A stretch of 64,000 bases of DNA from contig CAZMZC010000006.1 in the NCBI GenBank assembly GCA_964570685.1, forward strand, positions 1 to 64,000. Reading direction: 5' to 3'. Source of the stretch: UBA1189 sp964570685. GTDB taxonomy: Bacteria; Bacteroidota; Bacteroidia; Bacteroidales; Bacteroidaceae. The position numbers were made by a program, and so were the translations under genes. Within the stretch, counting starts at the first letter, position 1. Each line of letters starts with the position of its first letter. The notes beneath the pieces were generated by a model. The model had not been told where the DNA came from and did not search any database. It saw nothing but the letters and a program-made list of their open reading frames with translations. This document shows, piece by piece, positions 7,697-18,000 of the stretch.

Positions 7697-9538
7697 ATGA
7701 AGAAACTACTCTTAGCATTCACTCTCATCGTCAGTACCTTTGCAAGTTATGTGCAGGCGGAGGAGCTGACCTTTACGGCCGAGGCGCCGGGTGCCGTGGT
7801 GATGGGCGAGACCTTTCGCTTGAGCTATACTATAAATACGCACAAGGCCAAGAACTTTCGTGTAGGCAATATTACCGACTTTGATGTCCTGATGGGACCT
7901 ACACAGTCGAGCTCATCCAGCACTTCTATTATCAATGGTGTGCGCACCTCATCCCGTACACTTACCTATACCTGCATTCTTCGTCCCAAGAAGGAGGGTA
8001 CCTATACCATCCCTGCCGCCACCATTACGGCCGACGACAAGCAAATGACATCCAAGGAGCTAACGGTCAAGGTGTTGCCTCCCGACCAGCGAGGATCGGC
8101 GGCATCTTCGTCAAGCGCACAATCGGGTAGGGGAGCCTCTACCTCACAGAGCGGGCAGATTACTGATGACGACCTCTTCATTGTAGCCACCGTAAACAAG
8201 AAGAAGGTATATGAGCAAGAAGCCATACTCCTGACCTATAAGATATATACCACGGTAAACCTGACTAACGTGAGTGGCAAGATGCCTGACCTCAAGGGTT
8301 TTCACACCCAGGAGGTGGAGATGCCCAAGGGCAACCGTGAGTTCGAGCTTGAGCACTACAAGGGACGCAACTACCGCACCATCGTGTGGAGCCAGTATGT
8401 ATTGTTTCCTCAGCAGAGCGGTCAGCTAGAGATACCCTCCATCACTTTCGAGGGCACCATTGCTCAGCGTGTACAGAACTACGACCCCTTCGAGGCATTC
8501 TTCAACGGAGGAAGCAGCTACGTGAATATACAAAAATCCATCCGTACACCCAAACTGACCATCGATGTCAGCCCGCTGCCTGCGGGCAAGCCCGCATCGT
8601 TTAGTGGTGGAGTGGGGGACTTCTCCATCTCTTCCTCTATCAGTACTACCGAGATCAAGGAAAATGAGGCTGTTACCCTCAAGGTTATTATCTCGGGAAC
8701 CGGTAATATGAAGCTTATCCGCACTCCAGAAGTGAACTTCCCTGCCGACTTTGAGGTATATGACCCCAAGGTGGACAATAAGTTTACGCTCAAGGCTGGA
8801 GGTCAGGCGGGCAACAAGGTCATCGAGTATCTTGCCATCCCACGTTTCGGCGGTACCTACACGATACCTCCCATCGAGTTCTCCTACTTCGATGTCAAGA
8901 GCGGTGCCTACAAGACCCTCAAGACACCCGAGTATACGCTCAACGTGGCCAAGGGTAGCGGCTCGTCAAGTGCGTCGGCTCCTGTGGGATATGTGAGTAA
9001 GGAGGAATTGCGTCTGCTGGGACAAGATATCCGCTACATCAACCTTAAGGATACCAACTACCGTCCCAAAGGGCAGTTCTTCTTCGGCACCATGAGTTAT
9101 TGGCTGTGGTATATCGTACCCCTCGTGGCCTTTATCGTGCTGATGATTGTGTACCGCAAGCAAGCTGTAGAAAATGCCAACATAGCCAAGACCCGCACCA
9201 AGAAAGCTAGTAAGGTGGCCACCCGCCGCCTCAAAGTGGCCAAGAAAAAGATGGCCGAGAAGGACAAGGCCGGATTCTACGACGAAGTACTCAAGGCTAT
9301 CTGGGGCTACTTGAGCGACAAACTCAACATGCCACAGGCTGAACTCTCGAAAGACAATATCGCTATGGAACTGGCTGCTCGCCAAGTGCCCGAAGCGTCG
9401 ATAGAGGAGTGCAGCAAACTGCTCAGCGAGTGCGAGTTTGCCCGTTATGCACCCACGTTGTCGAGAAACTCAGTGGAGCAGATTTATGAAAATGTCGCCT
9501 CGCTGATGAATAAACTGGAGAATCAGATAAAGCGATGA
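7697..9538 (+). CDS. batD: BatD, oxygen tolerance protein
   Basis: The 613-residue protein starts with a signal peptide (cleavage near QAEE), followed by the beta-rich BatD region beginning LTFTAEAPGAVVMGETFRLSY, a Ser-rich linker (residues 132-155), further Ig-like beta domains, a transmembrane helix near residues 474-492 (WLWYIVPLVAFIVLMIVY), and a basic cytoplasmic tail with an alpha-helical domain. Architecture and length fit the BatD family. BatD is thought to act with the other Bat proteins at the inner membrane; the molecular role is unsettled. It lies between batC and batE on the same strand, but the 207-bp gap to batC is occupied by a structured repeat. Confidence 0.9.
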   Translation: MKKLLLAFTLIVSTFASYVQAEELTFTAEAPGAVVMGETFRLSYTINTHKAKNFRVGNITDFDVLMGPTQSSSSSTSIINGVRTSSRTLTYTCILRPKKEGTYTIPAATITADDKQMTSKELTVKVLPPDQRGSAASSSSAQSGRGASTSQSGQITDDDLFIVATVNKKKVYEQEAILLTYKIYTTVNLTNVSGKMPDLKGFHTQEVEMPKGNREFELEHYKGRNYRTIVWSQYVLFPQQSGQLEIPSITFEGTIAQRVQNYDPFEAFFNGGSSYVNIQKSIRTPKLTIDVSPLPAGKPASFSGGVGDFSISSSISTTEIKENEAVTLKVIISGTGNMKLIRTPEVNFPADFEVYDPKVDNKFTLKAGGQAGNKVIEYLAIPRFGGTYTIPPIEFSYFDVKSGAYKTLKTPEYTLNVAKGSGSSSASAPVGYVSKEELRLLGQDIRYINLKDTNYRPKGQFFFGTMSYWLWYIVPLVAFIVLMIVYRKQAVENANIAKTRTKKASKVATRRLKVAKKKMAEKDKAGFYDEVLKAIWGYLSDKLNMPQAELSKDNIAMELAARQVPEASIEECSKLLSECEFARYAPTLSRNSVEQIYENVASLMNKLENQIKR

Positions 9539-9547
9539 ATGAAATTG

Positions 9548-9572
9548 TCATCCTGAGTGAAACGAAGGATCT
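9548..9572. repeat. REP-like palindrome between batD and batE
   Basis: The sequence contains the hairpin ATCCT(gagtgaaacga)AGGAT. The motif CATCCTGAG..GAAGGATC is a familiar short dispersed palindrome in bacterial intergenic DNA. It sits in the 61-bp batD-batE gap and could act as an mRNA stabiliser or weak attenuator. Confidence 0.5.
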
Positions 9573-9599
9573 CATAAATAATAATTAGTAATACTTTAT

Positions 9600-10385
9600 A
9601 TGAAACGATACCTTATTATATATATATGTATGTTCGCGTGCGCAACAGCCAACCTGTGTGCACAGACCACCACATTTTCTGACAGCACCGTAGTATACAA
9701 CAAGGCTATGGCCGACAGTGCTTATGCTACAGCCGACTATGCTACGGCTATCTATATCTATGAGCAGCTACTCGCCACTGAGGGCGAAGCGGCTGCTGTG
9801 TACTACAATCTAGGCAATGCCTACTACAAGTCAGGCGACATCGCCCGCTCTATTCTCAACTACGAGCGTGCCCTGCTGCTCGACCCTTCGAATGGCGACA
9901 CACAGTTCAATCTGGAGCTTGCCCGCAGTAAGGCGGTGGACAAAAACGCCGTTGTGAGCGAACTCTTCTTTGTGCGTTGGTTTCGCGATTTTGCCTCCAT
10001 TTTACCAGTTGACGGGTGGGCAAAGTGCGGAATTTTATGTTTTATAATATTAATTCTGTGTTTAACGCTATTTATTTTTAACAAAAAGAGTAAAACTAAA
10101 AAAATTATATTTATATTTGCATTACTCTCTTTGGTATGCACCGTTTTGGCCAACGTAATTGCATCAAACCAGAAGGACAAATTGGTATATCGGGAGAGCG
10201 CCATCATCATGGAGCCAAGCGTTACGGTACGCAGTACACCTAGTACATCGGGGACCGAACTCTTTATCCTTCACGAGGGCAAGAAAGTAACGATAAAGGA
10301 CGATAGTATGAAGGACTGGAAAGAAATTGAAATCGAAGATGGCAACATCGGCTGGCTTCCCGCTTCTGCTATTGAACGAATATAA
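9600..10385 (+). CDS. batE: BatE, TPR and SH3-like protein
   Basis: The 261-residue protein has a signal peptide (residues 1-21, ending NLCA-Q), two TPR units (residues 35-115, with AAAVYYNLGNAYYKSGDIARS), two transmembrane helices (about residues 140-160 and 168-188) and a C-terminal bacterial SH3-like domain (residues 200-258, VRSTPSTSGTELFILHEGKKV). This is the BatE architecture. It closes the bat cluster and is probably co-transcribed with batD. Confidence 0.9.
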   Translation: MKRYLIIYICMFACATANLCAQTTTFSDSTVVYNKAMADSAYATADYATAIYIYEQLLATEGEAAAVYYNLGNAYYKSGDIARSILNYERALLLDPSNGDTQFNLELARSKAVDKNAVVSELFFVRWFRDFASILPVDGWAKCGILCFIILILCLTLFIFNKKSKTKKIIFIFALLSLVCTVLANVIASNQKDKLVYRESAIIMEPSVTVRSTPSTSGTELFILHEGKKVTIKDDSMKDWKEIEIEDGNIGWLPASAIERI

Positions 10386-10399
10386 AAAAGGTATGAGAA

Positions 10400-10503
10400 G
10401 TCAACAGTCAACAGACAATAGGCAACTAACGGCCAAAGTGAATGGCGTTTCTATATGCACCATTCGAATGGTGTCTGTAGTTCGTTGACTATAGACCGTT
10501 GAC
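10400..10503. repeat. Inverted GTCAACA heptads around a 16-bp palindrome
   Basis: GTCAACA is repeated twice at 10400-10413, and its complement (CGTTGACTATAGACCGTTGAC) lies at 10483-10503. Between them is the perfect palindrome CACCATTCGAATGGTG at 10458-10473. The whole batE to PAP2 gap can therefore fold. The same heptad is found inside the first gene at 2301. Confidence 0.6.
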
Positions 10504-10517
10504 AAAAAATTGGAGCG

Positions 10518-11225
10518 ATGGATATACAGCGATTGGTTGACATAGATAAGCATGTAATGCTAGCCTTGAACGGCAGTGACTCGCTGTATATGGACGGTGT
10601 GATGAAAATCTATACCACCACTGCTGTATGGATTCCTGTGGCTGTAGTGCTGCTCTTCATTGTAATCAAGAACAACACACCGCGCAACTCGCTTCTCATC
10701 ATCCTCTCCGTAGCCCTTACTATATTGCTGACCGATAAGATATCTTCAGACATTATCAAGCCCCTTGTAGGCCGTTTGCGCCCGAGCCACGATCCCGAAT
10801 TTATGCACCTAATCGATACCTTCAACGGCTATCGTAGCGGCAGTTTTAGCTTCCCCTCAAGCCATGCATGCAACTCGTTCGGTATCTTTATGTTTATCTC
10901 CCTGCTTATCAAGAACCGTACGCTCAGCCTCAGTCTCCTTGCCTGGGCCGCTGTTAATAGTTACTCACGCATCTATCTTGGCGTACATTTCCCTGGCGAT
11001 ATCCTGTGTGGAGCCATTGTAGGTACACTCCTCGGACTAATTATGTATCTTCTCTATGCATTCATACACAACAAGATAGAGCGTCAGCCTACCCGTATCA
11101 CAGCCAATTACACACGATCTGGATTCCTGGTTGAGGATGTCAATATTATGACCTCAGCGATATATCTTACATTCGTGTTTATCACCATATATGCACTGAT
11201 ATATATTAACAATAATATACTATAA
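10518..11225 (+). CDS. PAP2-family membrane phosphatase
   Basis: The 235-residue integral membrane protein carries the three PAP2 phosphatase motifs: K81PLVGRLRP, P-S-S-H116 and S-R-I-Y-L-G-V-H157-F-P-G-D. Several transmembrane helices surround them, and an extra C-terminal helix is present at 208-233. Family members dephosphorylate undecaprenyl pyrophosphate, phosphatidylglycerophosphate or lipid A; which of these applies cannot be told from the sequence. It follows batE by 132 nt. Confidence 0.88.
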   Translation: MDIQRLVDIDKHVMLALNGSDSLYMDGVMKIYTTTAVWIPVAVVLLFIVIKNNTPRNSLLIILSVALTILLTDKISSDIIKPLVGRLRPSHDPEFMHLIDTFNGYRSGSFSFPSSHACNSFGIFMFISLLIKNRTLSLSLLAWAAVNSYSRIYLGVHFPGDILCGAIVGTLLGLIMYLLYAFIHNKIERQPTRITANYTRSGFLVEDVNIMTSAIYLTFVFITIYALIYINNNIL

Positions 11226-11266
11226 CAAACAATCCACATTATTAGTAATAATAAAAATTTACGACT

Positions 11267-11563
11267 ATGAGCAAGTTAATGACATTCAACGAATTGCGCA
11301 ATCTTAAAGATTCATTGCCCGATGGTAGCATGCACCGTATCGCCGACGAACTTGGGGTTAGTGTAGAGACGGTACGTAACTTCTTCGGTGGCCAGAACTT
11401 CCAGTTAGGCCAGAGCGTAGGCATCCACCTCGAGCCTGGTCCTGATGGAGGTCTTGTACGTATCGATGATACTACCGTGCTTGACAAGGCATTGGCTATC
11501 CTCGAAGAGGTAAAGGCTGCTGAGGCACCCGCAGCAGAGGAGGAGACTCCCGCAGCTGAGTAA
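11267..11563 (+). CDS. Small HTH-like DNA-binding protein
   Basis: The 98-residue protein has a helix-turn-helix-like N-terminus (MHRIADELGVSVETVRNFFGG, about residues 21-42), a Gly-rich middle and an acidic Ala/Glu-rich tail (EEVKAAEAPAAEEETPAAE). Short proteins of this shape occur in Bacteroidetes and are annotated only as DNA-binding. A weak terminator follows at 11592. Target unknown. Confidence 0.75.
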   Translation: MSKLMTFNELRNLKDSLPDGSMHRIADELGVSVETVRNFFGGQNFQLGQSVGIHLEPGPDGGLVRIDDTTVLDKALAILEEVKAAEAPAAEEETPAAE

Positions 11564-11591
11564 AAAACAAACAGTTTGTTTCATTGGTAGT

Positions 11592-11648
11592 GAGTCCGTA
11601 ACTGCAATTCTTTAAGATTGTGTGACGGGCTCTTTTCTTTATTTTTTA
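11592..11648 (+). terminator. Probable terminator of the small HTH gene
   Basis: GAGTCCGT and ACGGGCTC pair (one G-U) across a loop of about 25 nt, and the stem is followed by TTTTCTTTATTTTTT. Confidence 0.55.
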
Positions 11649-11917
11649 ATTATTGAAGAAACACAAGCTCCATTGTCAAAACTTATCATTATCACGATTA
11701 TTGACAGTTTATATGGTAAGATTTATAAGATTGTATATGGCTGTTAGTTTGGATAGAGAGGGGATTTTATTCTTCAAATAGAGGTTTTATATTCCACAAA
11801 TTAAACATAATGCCGATTATAAGACAAACGAAGCTTTTCATAAACTTGGTGCAGAAATCTTAAATTATCCAGGTTTATGGCACATGAAATTATAAAAACG
11901 CACATATGGGATTTGCT
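11649..11917 (+). other. Gene-free AT-rich stretch with a possible coding remnant
   Basis: No complete gene is seen. A short frame ending at a TAA near 11896 reads ...ADYKTNEAFHKLGAEIL..., which looks coding-like but is closed upstream by a stop and has no start, so it may be the tail of a decayed gene. No database identity is claimed. Confidence 0.3.
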
Positions 11918-12487
11918 TTATTGTTTGAATGTTTCATACGTACCGTCATCATAGAAGATTTTTATTTCTACGATTTTTCGTTGCAAAACTTTTGGCGATG
12001 TTTGCTGCTGTGTTTCAGCACGATGAAGGTTGTTTTGCGGCATTTGAAGTGGCATTTCCTTGCGTTTTTTTGCATCACCCGTACTCTCGGCCACAAATAC
12101 GCGATTCTCAGCAAACAATTCACCTTGATAAAACCGCGATTTAGGCTGTTCCTCATTTTGTACCGGGAGTTTGGAGCTGCTGGCATACTGTTCAGGCATA
12201 TGCTGTTGTTCGTCTTCATAAATGGTGTCGGCATATCTGTCTTCGGCCAACGAGCCTGCGGGATAGTCGGCCACGGCATCTCCTTCGTATGAACCCTCGC
12301 CATCGAGCAACCAAAGAATATTTATCTTAGGAAACTTGTGATGTATCTTCATCACGATTTCCATACTGGGGTTGTTACGTCCTGCAATAACGTGCGATAA
12401 TGTCGGACGGTTTACTCCTATGAAATCGGCAAACTGGCTTTGTGACATTCCTTCACGATCCATAATCTCTTTGATACGCTCTCTCAT
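11918..12487 (-). CDS. XRE-family transcriptional regulator
   Basis: Residues 2-57 form a lambda-repressor-type HTH (RIKEIMDREGMSQSQFADFIGVNRPTLSHVIAGRNNPS). The rest (about 130 residues) is polar and Gln-rich with no catalytic motif and ends in a short conserved-looking IVEIKIFYDDGTYETFKQ segment. It is common in Bacteroidetes as a stand-alone XRE regulator. Its promoter region contains the palindrome GTTACAAAAGTAAC at 12522-12535 overlapping the -7 element, suggesting autorepression. Similar sites recur in the gene-free region upstream, so it may also control transcripts there. Confidence 0.85.
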   Translation of the reverse strand: MRERIKEIMDREGMSQSQFADFIGVNRPTLSHVIAGRNNPSMEIVMKIHHKFPKINILWLLDGEGSYEGDAVADYPAGSLAEDRYADTIYEDEQQHMPEQYASSSKLPVQNEEQPKSRFYQGELFAENRVFVAESTGDAKKRKEMPLQMPQNNLHRAETQQQTSPKVLQRKIVEIKIFYDDGTYETFKQ

Positions 12488-12521
12488 CTGTTTTTTCGTT
12501 ATTTTTTTGCATTACTATTTG

Positions 12522-12535
12522 GTTACAAAAGTAAC
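12522..12535 (-). promoter_or_regulatory. Palindromic operator over the XRE -7 element
   Basis: GTTAC-AAAA-GTAAC is a perfect palindrome with a 4-nt centre. On the minus strand it contains TACTTTTG, a good -7 element, 39 nt before the XRE start. Binding of the XRE protein here would block its own promoter. Confidence 0.55.
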
Positions 12536-12602
12536 TCAAATAATTCACATTTGCAATTTATAATTATAAACGAAGAGAGTCCTTTAATAAACCATGCAAG
12601 TT

Positions 12603-13011
12603 TACTTTTGTATCACCTTTTATCTTATTGATTTAACCCGTTCTATATTTTTGAGTATATTTTACTTTACATATTTCATACATATTATTGATTTATAAAC
12701 ATATAATGAGTCACACAGACACTATTCCAACCAAAACACACCCTCTATACGGCAATATGCATTTTGTTCGATAAAAAGCTTTAACAAATCACGCTTAAGC
12801 ACATTGGTTTTCTTAATTTTAGCTATCAAATTAATAATATTGTTTATTATGCGTAATGCCTTTTAGAAGTATTTACATTAATATAGGTTATTTTTGTAGA
12901 CACTTCCCATTTTTCAGTATACTCCTCGTATGGTTACTTTTGTAAAATTTACAACTACCACATAAGAGTATCTTAAGGTTTACATAAATAACCTTTAGGG
13001 ATTTATTTTTG
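12603..13011 (+). promoter_or_regulatory. Cluster of four promoter or operator-like sites without a gene
   Basis: In the 730-bp gap between the XRE gene and holA, four plus-strand sites resemble the XRE operator and each contains a TAnnTTTG -7 element: 12603-12610, 12889-12896, 12935-12942 and 13004-13011. No ORF of useful size follows. The region is strongly AT-rich. It may be a decayed mobile-element control region or drive small RNAs. Confidence 0.4.
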
Positions 13012-13035
13012 TAATCACATCTGTAAATAGAAAGA

Positions 13036-13081
13036 GAGCCATTAGCATCTTTTTTGCTAATGGCTCAAGAATCGTTTTTTT
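13036..13081 (+). other. Hairpin with T-run, end of a possible small RNA
   Basis: A perfect 12-bp stem (GAGCCATTAGCA / TGCTAATGGCTC) is followed after 7 nt by a run of seven T. The nearest promoter-like site ends at 13011, so a transcript of about 65 nt is conceivable. The offset T-run weakens the case. Confidence 0.35.
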
Positions 13082-13182
13082 CTGACCGAGAGACCGTGAG
13101 AACGAAAAGAACGCAAGGAAATGGCATTAAAAAAGCCTAAAATCAGGGCTATATCACTACCCTACAGCCTGTTAACAAGAAA

Positions 13183-13210
13183 AAACGGGACTCATGAAAA
13201 AGTCCCGTTT
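13183..13210 (-). terminator. holA terminator
   Basis: AAACGGGACT / AGTCCCGTTT forms a perfect 10-bp stem. On the minus strand it is followed by a T-run, directly after the holA stop codon. Confidence 0.8.
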
Positions 13211-13217
13211 CGTCTTC

Positions 13218-14234
13218 TTAGTGTAATATATGATATATGAGTTCGCGCAGTAGCCCTTTGTCCGTTGCGTTGGCTCCATAGCCTTTCGAGAGCGCATCGT
13301 ACTTGCGTATGTCGCTGATGATATACATCACCTTCCAGGCATTATAGTAGCGCATTGCCGTCTGGTACTCCTTGGCCTGCCACGGACTGCGCAGGTCGAG
13401 GTAGGCAGCGATACCGTTGTCCGATTTGTCGGGCGCATAGTAAGCCATCATCAGATTGGCATAGAAGTTGAAGAGCATAGCCAATACCATAGGCATGGCA
13501 AATGTCTTCTTATTGTCCTCCATATATTTGGCTATGGTGTTGGCTTTCACCACATCTTTTACCATGAGCGCATTCTTCAGCTCAAACACGTTATAATCCT
13601 TGCTGATTCCTACGCAATCCTCCACGAGTTCGGGCGTGATGGGTTCGTCGGTCTTGGGCTTGGCAATGATGAGTTTGTCCAGTTCGCTGGCCAGTCGGTT
13701 AAGGTCAGCCCCTATGCTCTCCACCATCATATTAGCGGCTTTCACATCTATAGCCGTTCCCTTGGCCCGTACATAGTTGCTGATGAAAGTGGGAAGCATG
13801 GCATCCTTCAGTTTCTTCGACTCGAACAGACGTCCCGTCTTCTCTATTTCCACAGCCACTTTCTTGCGGCGGTCTATCGTGCCATACTTGTGGCAAAACA
13901 CGAGCACAGTCGTAGGTTGCGGCTTCTGCAAGTAATACACCAGCTCCTCCATGTTGCGCAGTGTCTGCGCCTCCTTCACGATAATCACCTGATACTCGGC
14001 CATCATCGGGTAACGCTTGGCAGCGGCGATGATGCTTCCTATATCCGTATCCTGTCCGTAGATGACCATCTGGTTGAATCCACGCTCCTCTTCCGTGAGC
14101 ACATTCTCGGCGATATAGTCCGATAGGCGGTCAATATAGTAAGGCTCCTCCCCCATCAGATAATACACGGGGGCAAACTGCCGGGAGTTGATTTCTTTGA
14201 CGATGCTGTCGTATGTAACTTCTTGCTTGGCCAT
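13218..14234 (-). CDS. holA: DNA polymerase III subunit delta
   Basis: The 338-residue protein matches HolA: the N-terminus FAPVYYLMGEEPYYIDRLSDYI, the AAA+-like core with YYLQKPQPTTVLVFCHKYGTIDRRKKV, and the C-terminal collar domain. It loads the sliding clamp as part of the clamp-loader complex in the cytoplasm. The length is normal. A minus-strand -7 element TACCTTTG at 14256-14263 lies 22 nt upstream of the ATG. It is transcribed alone and divergently from rubrerythrin. Confidence 0.92.
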   Translation of the reverse strand: MAKQEVTYDSIVKEINSRQFAPVYYLMGEEPYYIDRLSDYIAENVLTEEERGFNQMVIYGQDTDIGSIIAAAKRYPMMAEYQVIIVKEAQTLRNMEELVYYLQKPQPTTVLVFCHKYGTIDRRKKVAVEIEKTGRLFESKKLKDAMLPTFISNYVRAKGTAIDVKAANMMVESIGADLNRLASELDKLIIAKPKTDEPITPELVEDCVGISKDYNVFELKNALMVKDVVKANTIAKYMEDNKKTFAMPMVLAMLFNFYANLMMAYYAPDKSDNGIAAYLDLRSPWQAKEYQTAMRYYNAWKVMYIISDIRKYDALSKGYGANATDKGLLRELIYHILH

Positions 14235-14409
14235 TGCTTCATTCGTTTCGCACTACAAAGGTATAAATTTTTCTTCATCCTTCGCTCCTGTTTCCCACAT
14301 ATTTCTTGCATGAACATTATAAAGCCCAGGTTGGTTATATAATGGAACATCATCAATTGGGATGTAATAGAAACCGCTAACCCATATAAAACCTAAAAAA
14401 AATACCTGT

Positions 14410-14985
14410 ATGAGAAGTATAAAAGGCACCCTTACCGAAAAGAACCTGCTGACCTCGTTTGCCGGAGAGTCGCAGGCACGTATGCGCTACACCTATTTTG
14501 CCAAAGAGGCCAAGCGCGAAGGCTACGAGCAGATAGCCGCCATCTTCAAGCAAACCGCCAAGCAGGAGCAGATGCATGCCGAGCGCATGTTCCGCTTCTT
14601 GGAAGGCGGTATGGTAGAGATATGCGCATCATATCCTGCCGGTGAAATCAAGACCACGATGGACAACCTACGCGCCGCTGTGGCCGGAGAGCATGAAGAG
14701 TGGCACGACCTCTATCCCACCTTCGCCGACATAGCCGAAGACGAGGGCTTCAAAGAGGTAGCCATCATGTACCGCGCCATCTGCATAGCCGAGCAGCAAC
14801 ACGAAGACCGTTACCGCCGCCTGCTCGATAATATGGAGCGCGAGCACACCTTCCATCGTCCCGAGCCCATGATCTGGCAATGCCGCAAGTGCGGATACAC
14901 CTTCACTGGCAAGAAAGCCCCCGACCGCTGCCCCGCCTGCCTGCACCCCAAGGGCTATTTTGAAATCAAGGCGGAGAACTATTAG
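14410..14985 (+). CDS. rbr: Rubrerythrin
   Basis: The 191-residue protein has the di-iron four-helix domain (residues 5-140, with the E-x-x-R motif in FAGESQARMRYTYF, EQMHAERM and AEQQHEDRY supplying iron ligands) and a C-terminal rubredoxin-type FeS4 domain (CRKCGYTF...CPACLHPKG). It reduces hydrogen peroxide in the cytoplasm of anaerobes. It forms a single-gene unit ending at a strong hairpin. Confidence 0.95.
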   Translation: MRSIKGTLTEKNLLTSFAGESQARMRYTYFAKEAKREGYEQIAAIFKQTAKQEQMHAERMFRFLEGGMVEICASYPAGEIKTTMDNLRAAVAGEHEEWHDLYPTFADIAEDEGFKEVAIMYRAICIAEQQHEDRYRRLLDNMEREHTFHRPEPMIWQCRKCGYTFTGKKAPDRCPACLHPKGYFEIKAENY

Positions 14986-15031
14986 AGGAATAACGATAAT
15001 AATATCGTAAACATTCAATCATTGCGCAAAA

Positions 15032-15063
15032 AAGGCTGGCTGGAATCACTTCCAGCCAGCCTT
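15032..15063. terminator. Bidirectional terminator between rbr and the BspA-like gene
   Basis: AAGGCTGGCTGGAA pairs perfectly with TTCCAGCCAGCCTT around a TCAC loop. A/T-rich flanks on both sides allow use by both convergent genes. Confidence 0.8.
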
Positions 15064-15087
15064 ACCTCTAATGGATAATCAAGAATA

Positions 15088-18000
15088 CTATTTAATCACC
15101 ACTTTCTTTCCATTGACAATGTAAATACCACCTTTGAGGTTATCGGTATTTGTGATACGTCGGCCACTAAGGTCATATATAGTATCAGTCTGCACGCAAG
15201 GTACATTGACTTCTACACGTTCAATGCCTGTAACGTCTTCTATGGCCTCTATCTTTGCATTATAGTGCCAGAAATTCCTCCACCATTCTGCCTGTTCGTA
15301 CAATTCCATACTTCCTTTCGGAACACGCAAGACAGCATCATACGACACACCAAATCGGCTTGCCCCCTGAGATTTGGGAGGAATGGCAGCATAGCATATT
15401 ACATTGCCATAAAAGAATGCACCAAGGCCATCATAGCCGATCTCTTTCACGGTGGCAGGAATACTCAGATAGCGCAGCTCACATCCATAGAAGGCATATA
15501 TACCGATAGCGTTCACCACATACTCCTTATTGTCATACCATACGGTCTCAGGGATAACAATACTATCGGAATAGCTGGACACCACAAATGGAGCTTCCTT
15601 GTCAATACGCGGTTTTACTACCATAGCACTATCACTTCCTATAACGGCACGATAGAAGATACCATCTGATTCAAATTCTATAACACCTTCCCCCTCCGTA
15701 ATTTTCTCAAAATCTTTCCACACTTCAGCAGACTGGTAAGCAGCAAGAGAACCCTCTGGGACTATCATTTGAATATGCGAACGCGAATGAGCCGAAAAAC
15801 CATGATCATTATTAAAAACAGGAGGAACGTCACTTTTGAAAATAATAGTTTCTAGAGATGCGTAATTAAGAAGACCATAAGTTTCTAGCGGAAAGACATT
15901 AGCGCCGAGTTCCTTTACCTCCTTACCAAACGTTACGGTTCTGAGATCCCTACAAGCATTGAAAGCATAATCCCAAATTGCATTCACTTTGTCCGGAATA
16001 GTAATCTCTTCCAACCCGTTGCAACCACTGAACGCAGAAAAACCAATACTTTCAACATCTTCAGGTATCACGGTATTCATGCAGCCACGCACTAAAGTGT
16101 TGGTTGCTTTTGCTATGATAGCATTGCAGCCGCTACGACTATCCAAAATAGGATTATTCTCATCAACGACAATAGAAGTGAGATATCGGCAATTGCCAAG
16201 TATACGCCCCCAAACAAGATTCACATCAGCGAGACTGGCTGGTATCTTTAAACTTTTCAAGTAGCGACAACAGTTGAATCCGATTCCTCCAATACTGGTG
16301 ACTCCTTCAGGTATAACAGTCGTACTGTTACTTGCCATAAGAAGGGTGTTGGTAGCCGTCTCGATAACCGCATTACAATTTTCACGGCTATCAAATAGAG
16401 GGTTACCCTCATCCACTACAATCTTGGAAAGATTCCTACAACCATTAAATGCGGTATTTTCCCATTGCCCTAGCAACTGTGTCAAGCCACTACCTATATA
16501 CAACGAACTCAAGCTTTCACATCCATCAAATGCATAGTCGCTTATTGTAGTTGTGCTGTTAGGTATGACAACCTCTTTTACACCTGTCCCAGCGAATGCA
16601 TACGGAGCAATCTGCGTCACTCCATCGGGGATTACCGTAGTCTTGCATCCCATCCACAATTCTACTCCGTCCCATCCCTCATTTGTCCAAATCAAGGCAT
16701 TGCAACCGTTACGGCTGTCCAGTTTGGGGTGCCCATCTGCTACCGTAATGCTCTCCAATCCTGTGCATCCATAAAAAGCAGGGGAATAAGCTTGAAGAAT
16801 GTTATACTCATAACTGAAATTACCGTTTACCAATGTGCTCGGTATAGAGATTGAACGTAGGTTGATACAATCTCTAAAGGCATAACTTCCCAGCGTAACC
16901 ACGCCTTCCGAGATTACAATAGACTCCAACTCCTGATTCCCACTGAAAGCTTCATCCGCAATCACCGTCACCGCATATTTCTTGTCATACACCACCGAGT
17001 CGGGGATAATGACCTCACTGCCACTTGCTCCAATGACCGCCACTGTGGAAGCATCCCTCCTGTAACGAACACCATCCACTTCGAAAACATTGGATAACCC
17101 GTCCTCTTCTTCTATCTTATAGAAGTCTTGCCAAAATCTGGCATTCATATAAGTTTCCAGTGAACCAGTCGGGACGATAAGCACTCCATAACTTGTGTAG
17201 GCACTTCCCAATGCATCAGAAGAACTAACATTAGACGGTGTCATACCCTTAACAATCATCGTATCTATACCACATCCACCAAAAGCGCTACTTCTAATAG
17301 TTTTCACACTTGCAGGGATAACGATACGTCTCAATTCCCAACAATCCAGAAAAGCAGATGTCCCAAGGGTTGTCAAGCAGTCGGGCAGTACGATAGAACT
17401 CAAATTCCGACAATACGCAAAGGTTTCCGCTGCAATGTCAGTAAGAGCCTTAGGCAATTCTATAGATGTAAGGCCGCTGTACGCAAATGCCGACTCCTCA
17501 ATCGAGATTACAGTGGCGGGTACCTGTACCGAAGTCAATTCTGCGCATCCATTGAACGCACCGCTGCATATTGTCGTCAACGTATAGGTAACGCCCTCGT
17601 ATGTGACTGTCTCAGGGAGCACGAGGTCGCCCTCATATTTGGTTGTATCATTAATGGCCACCACGCCGACTTCTCCTTTGTCAACCATCGTATATTTAAT
17701 GCCTTCAACCATAAAGTCGGGGACATAAGGAGCATCAATGATTTTAGCAAAACGGCTCCATGCCTTAACACTCTGATATGCTTCCAAGCAGCCTTCGGGT
17801 ACAAACAGCGTAGCCCCTGTAGGAAATAATCCTCCAGACAGTGTAGGAGGAGTCTCGGCCAAACATATCACACGAGAGATATTTTCGCAGTTATCGAAAG
17901 CACTTCTTATGGTAGTGACGCTTGCTGGGAGTTCCAAAACGGTCAGTGCAGTACAATTCCCAAATGCGTAATTAAGAATCTCTGTGACATTATCGCCAAA

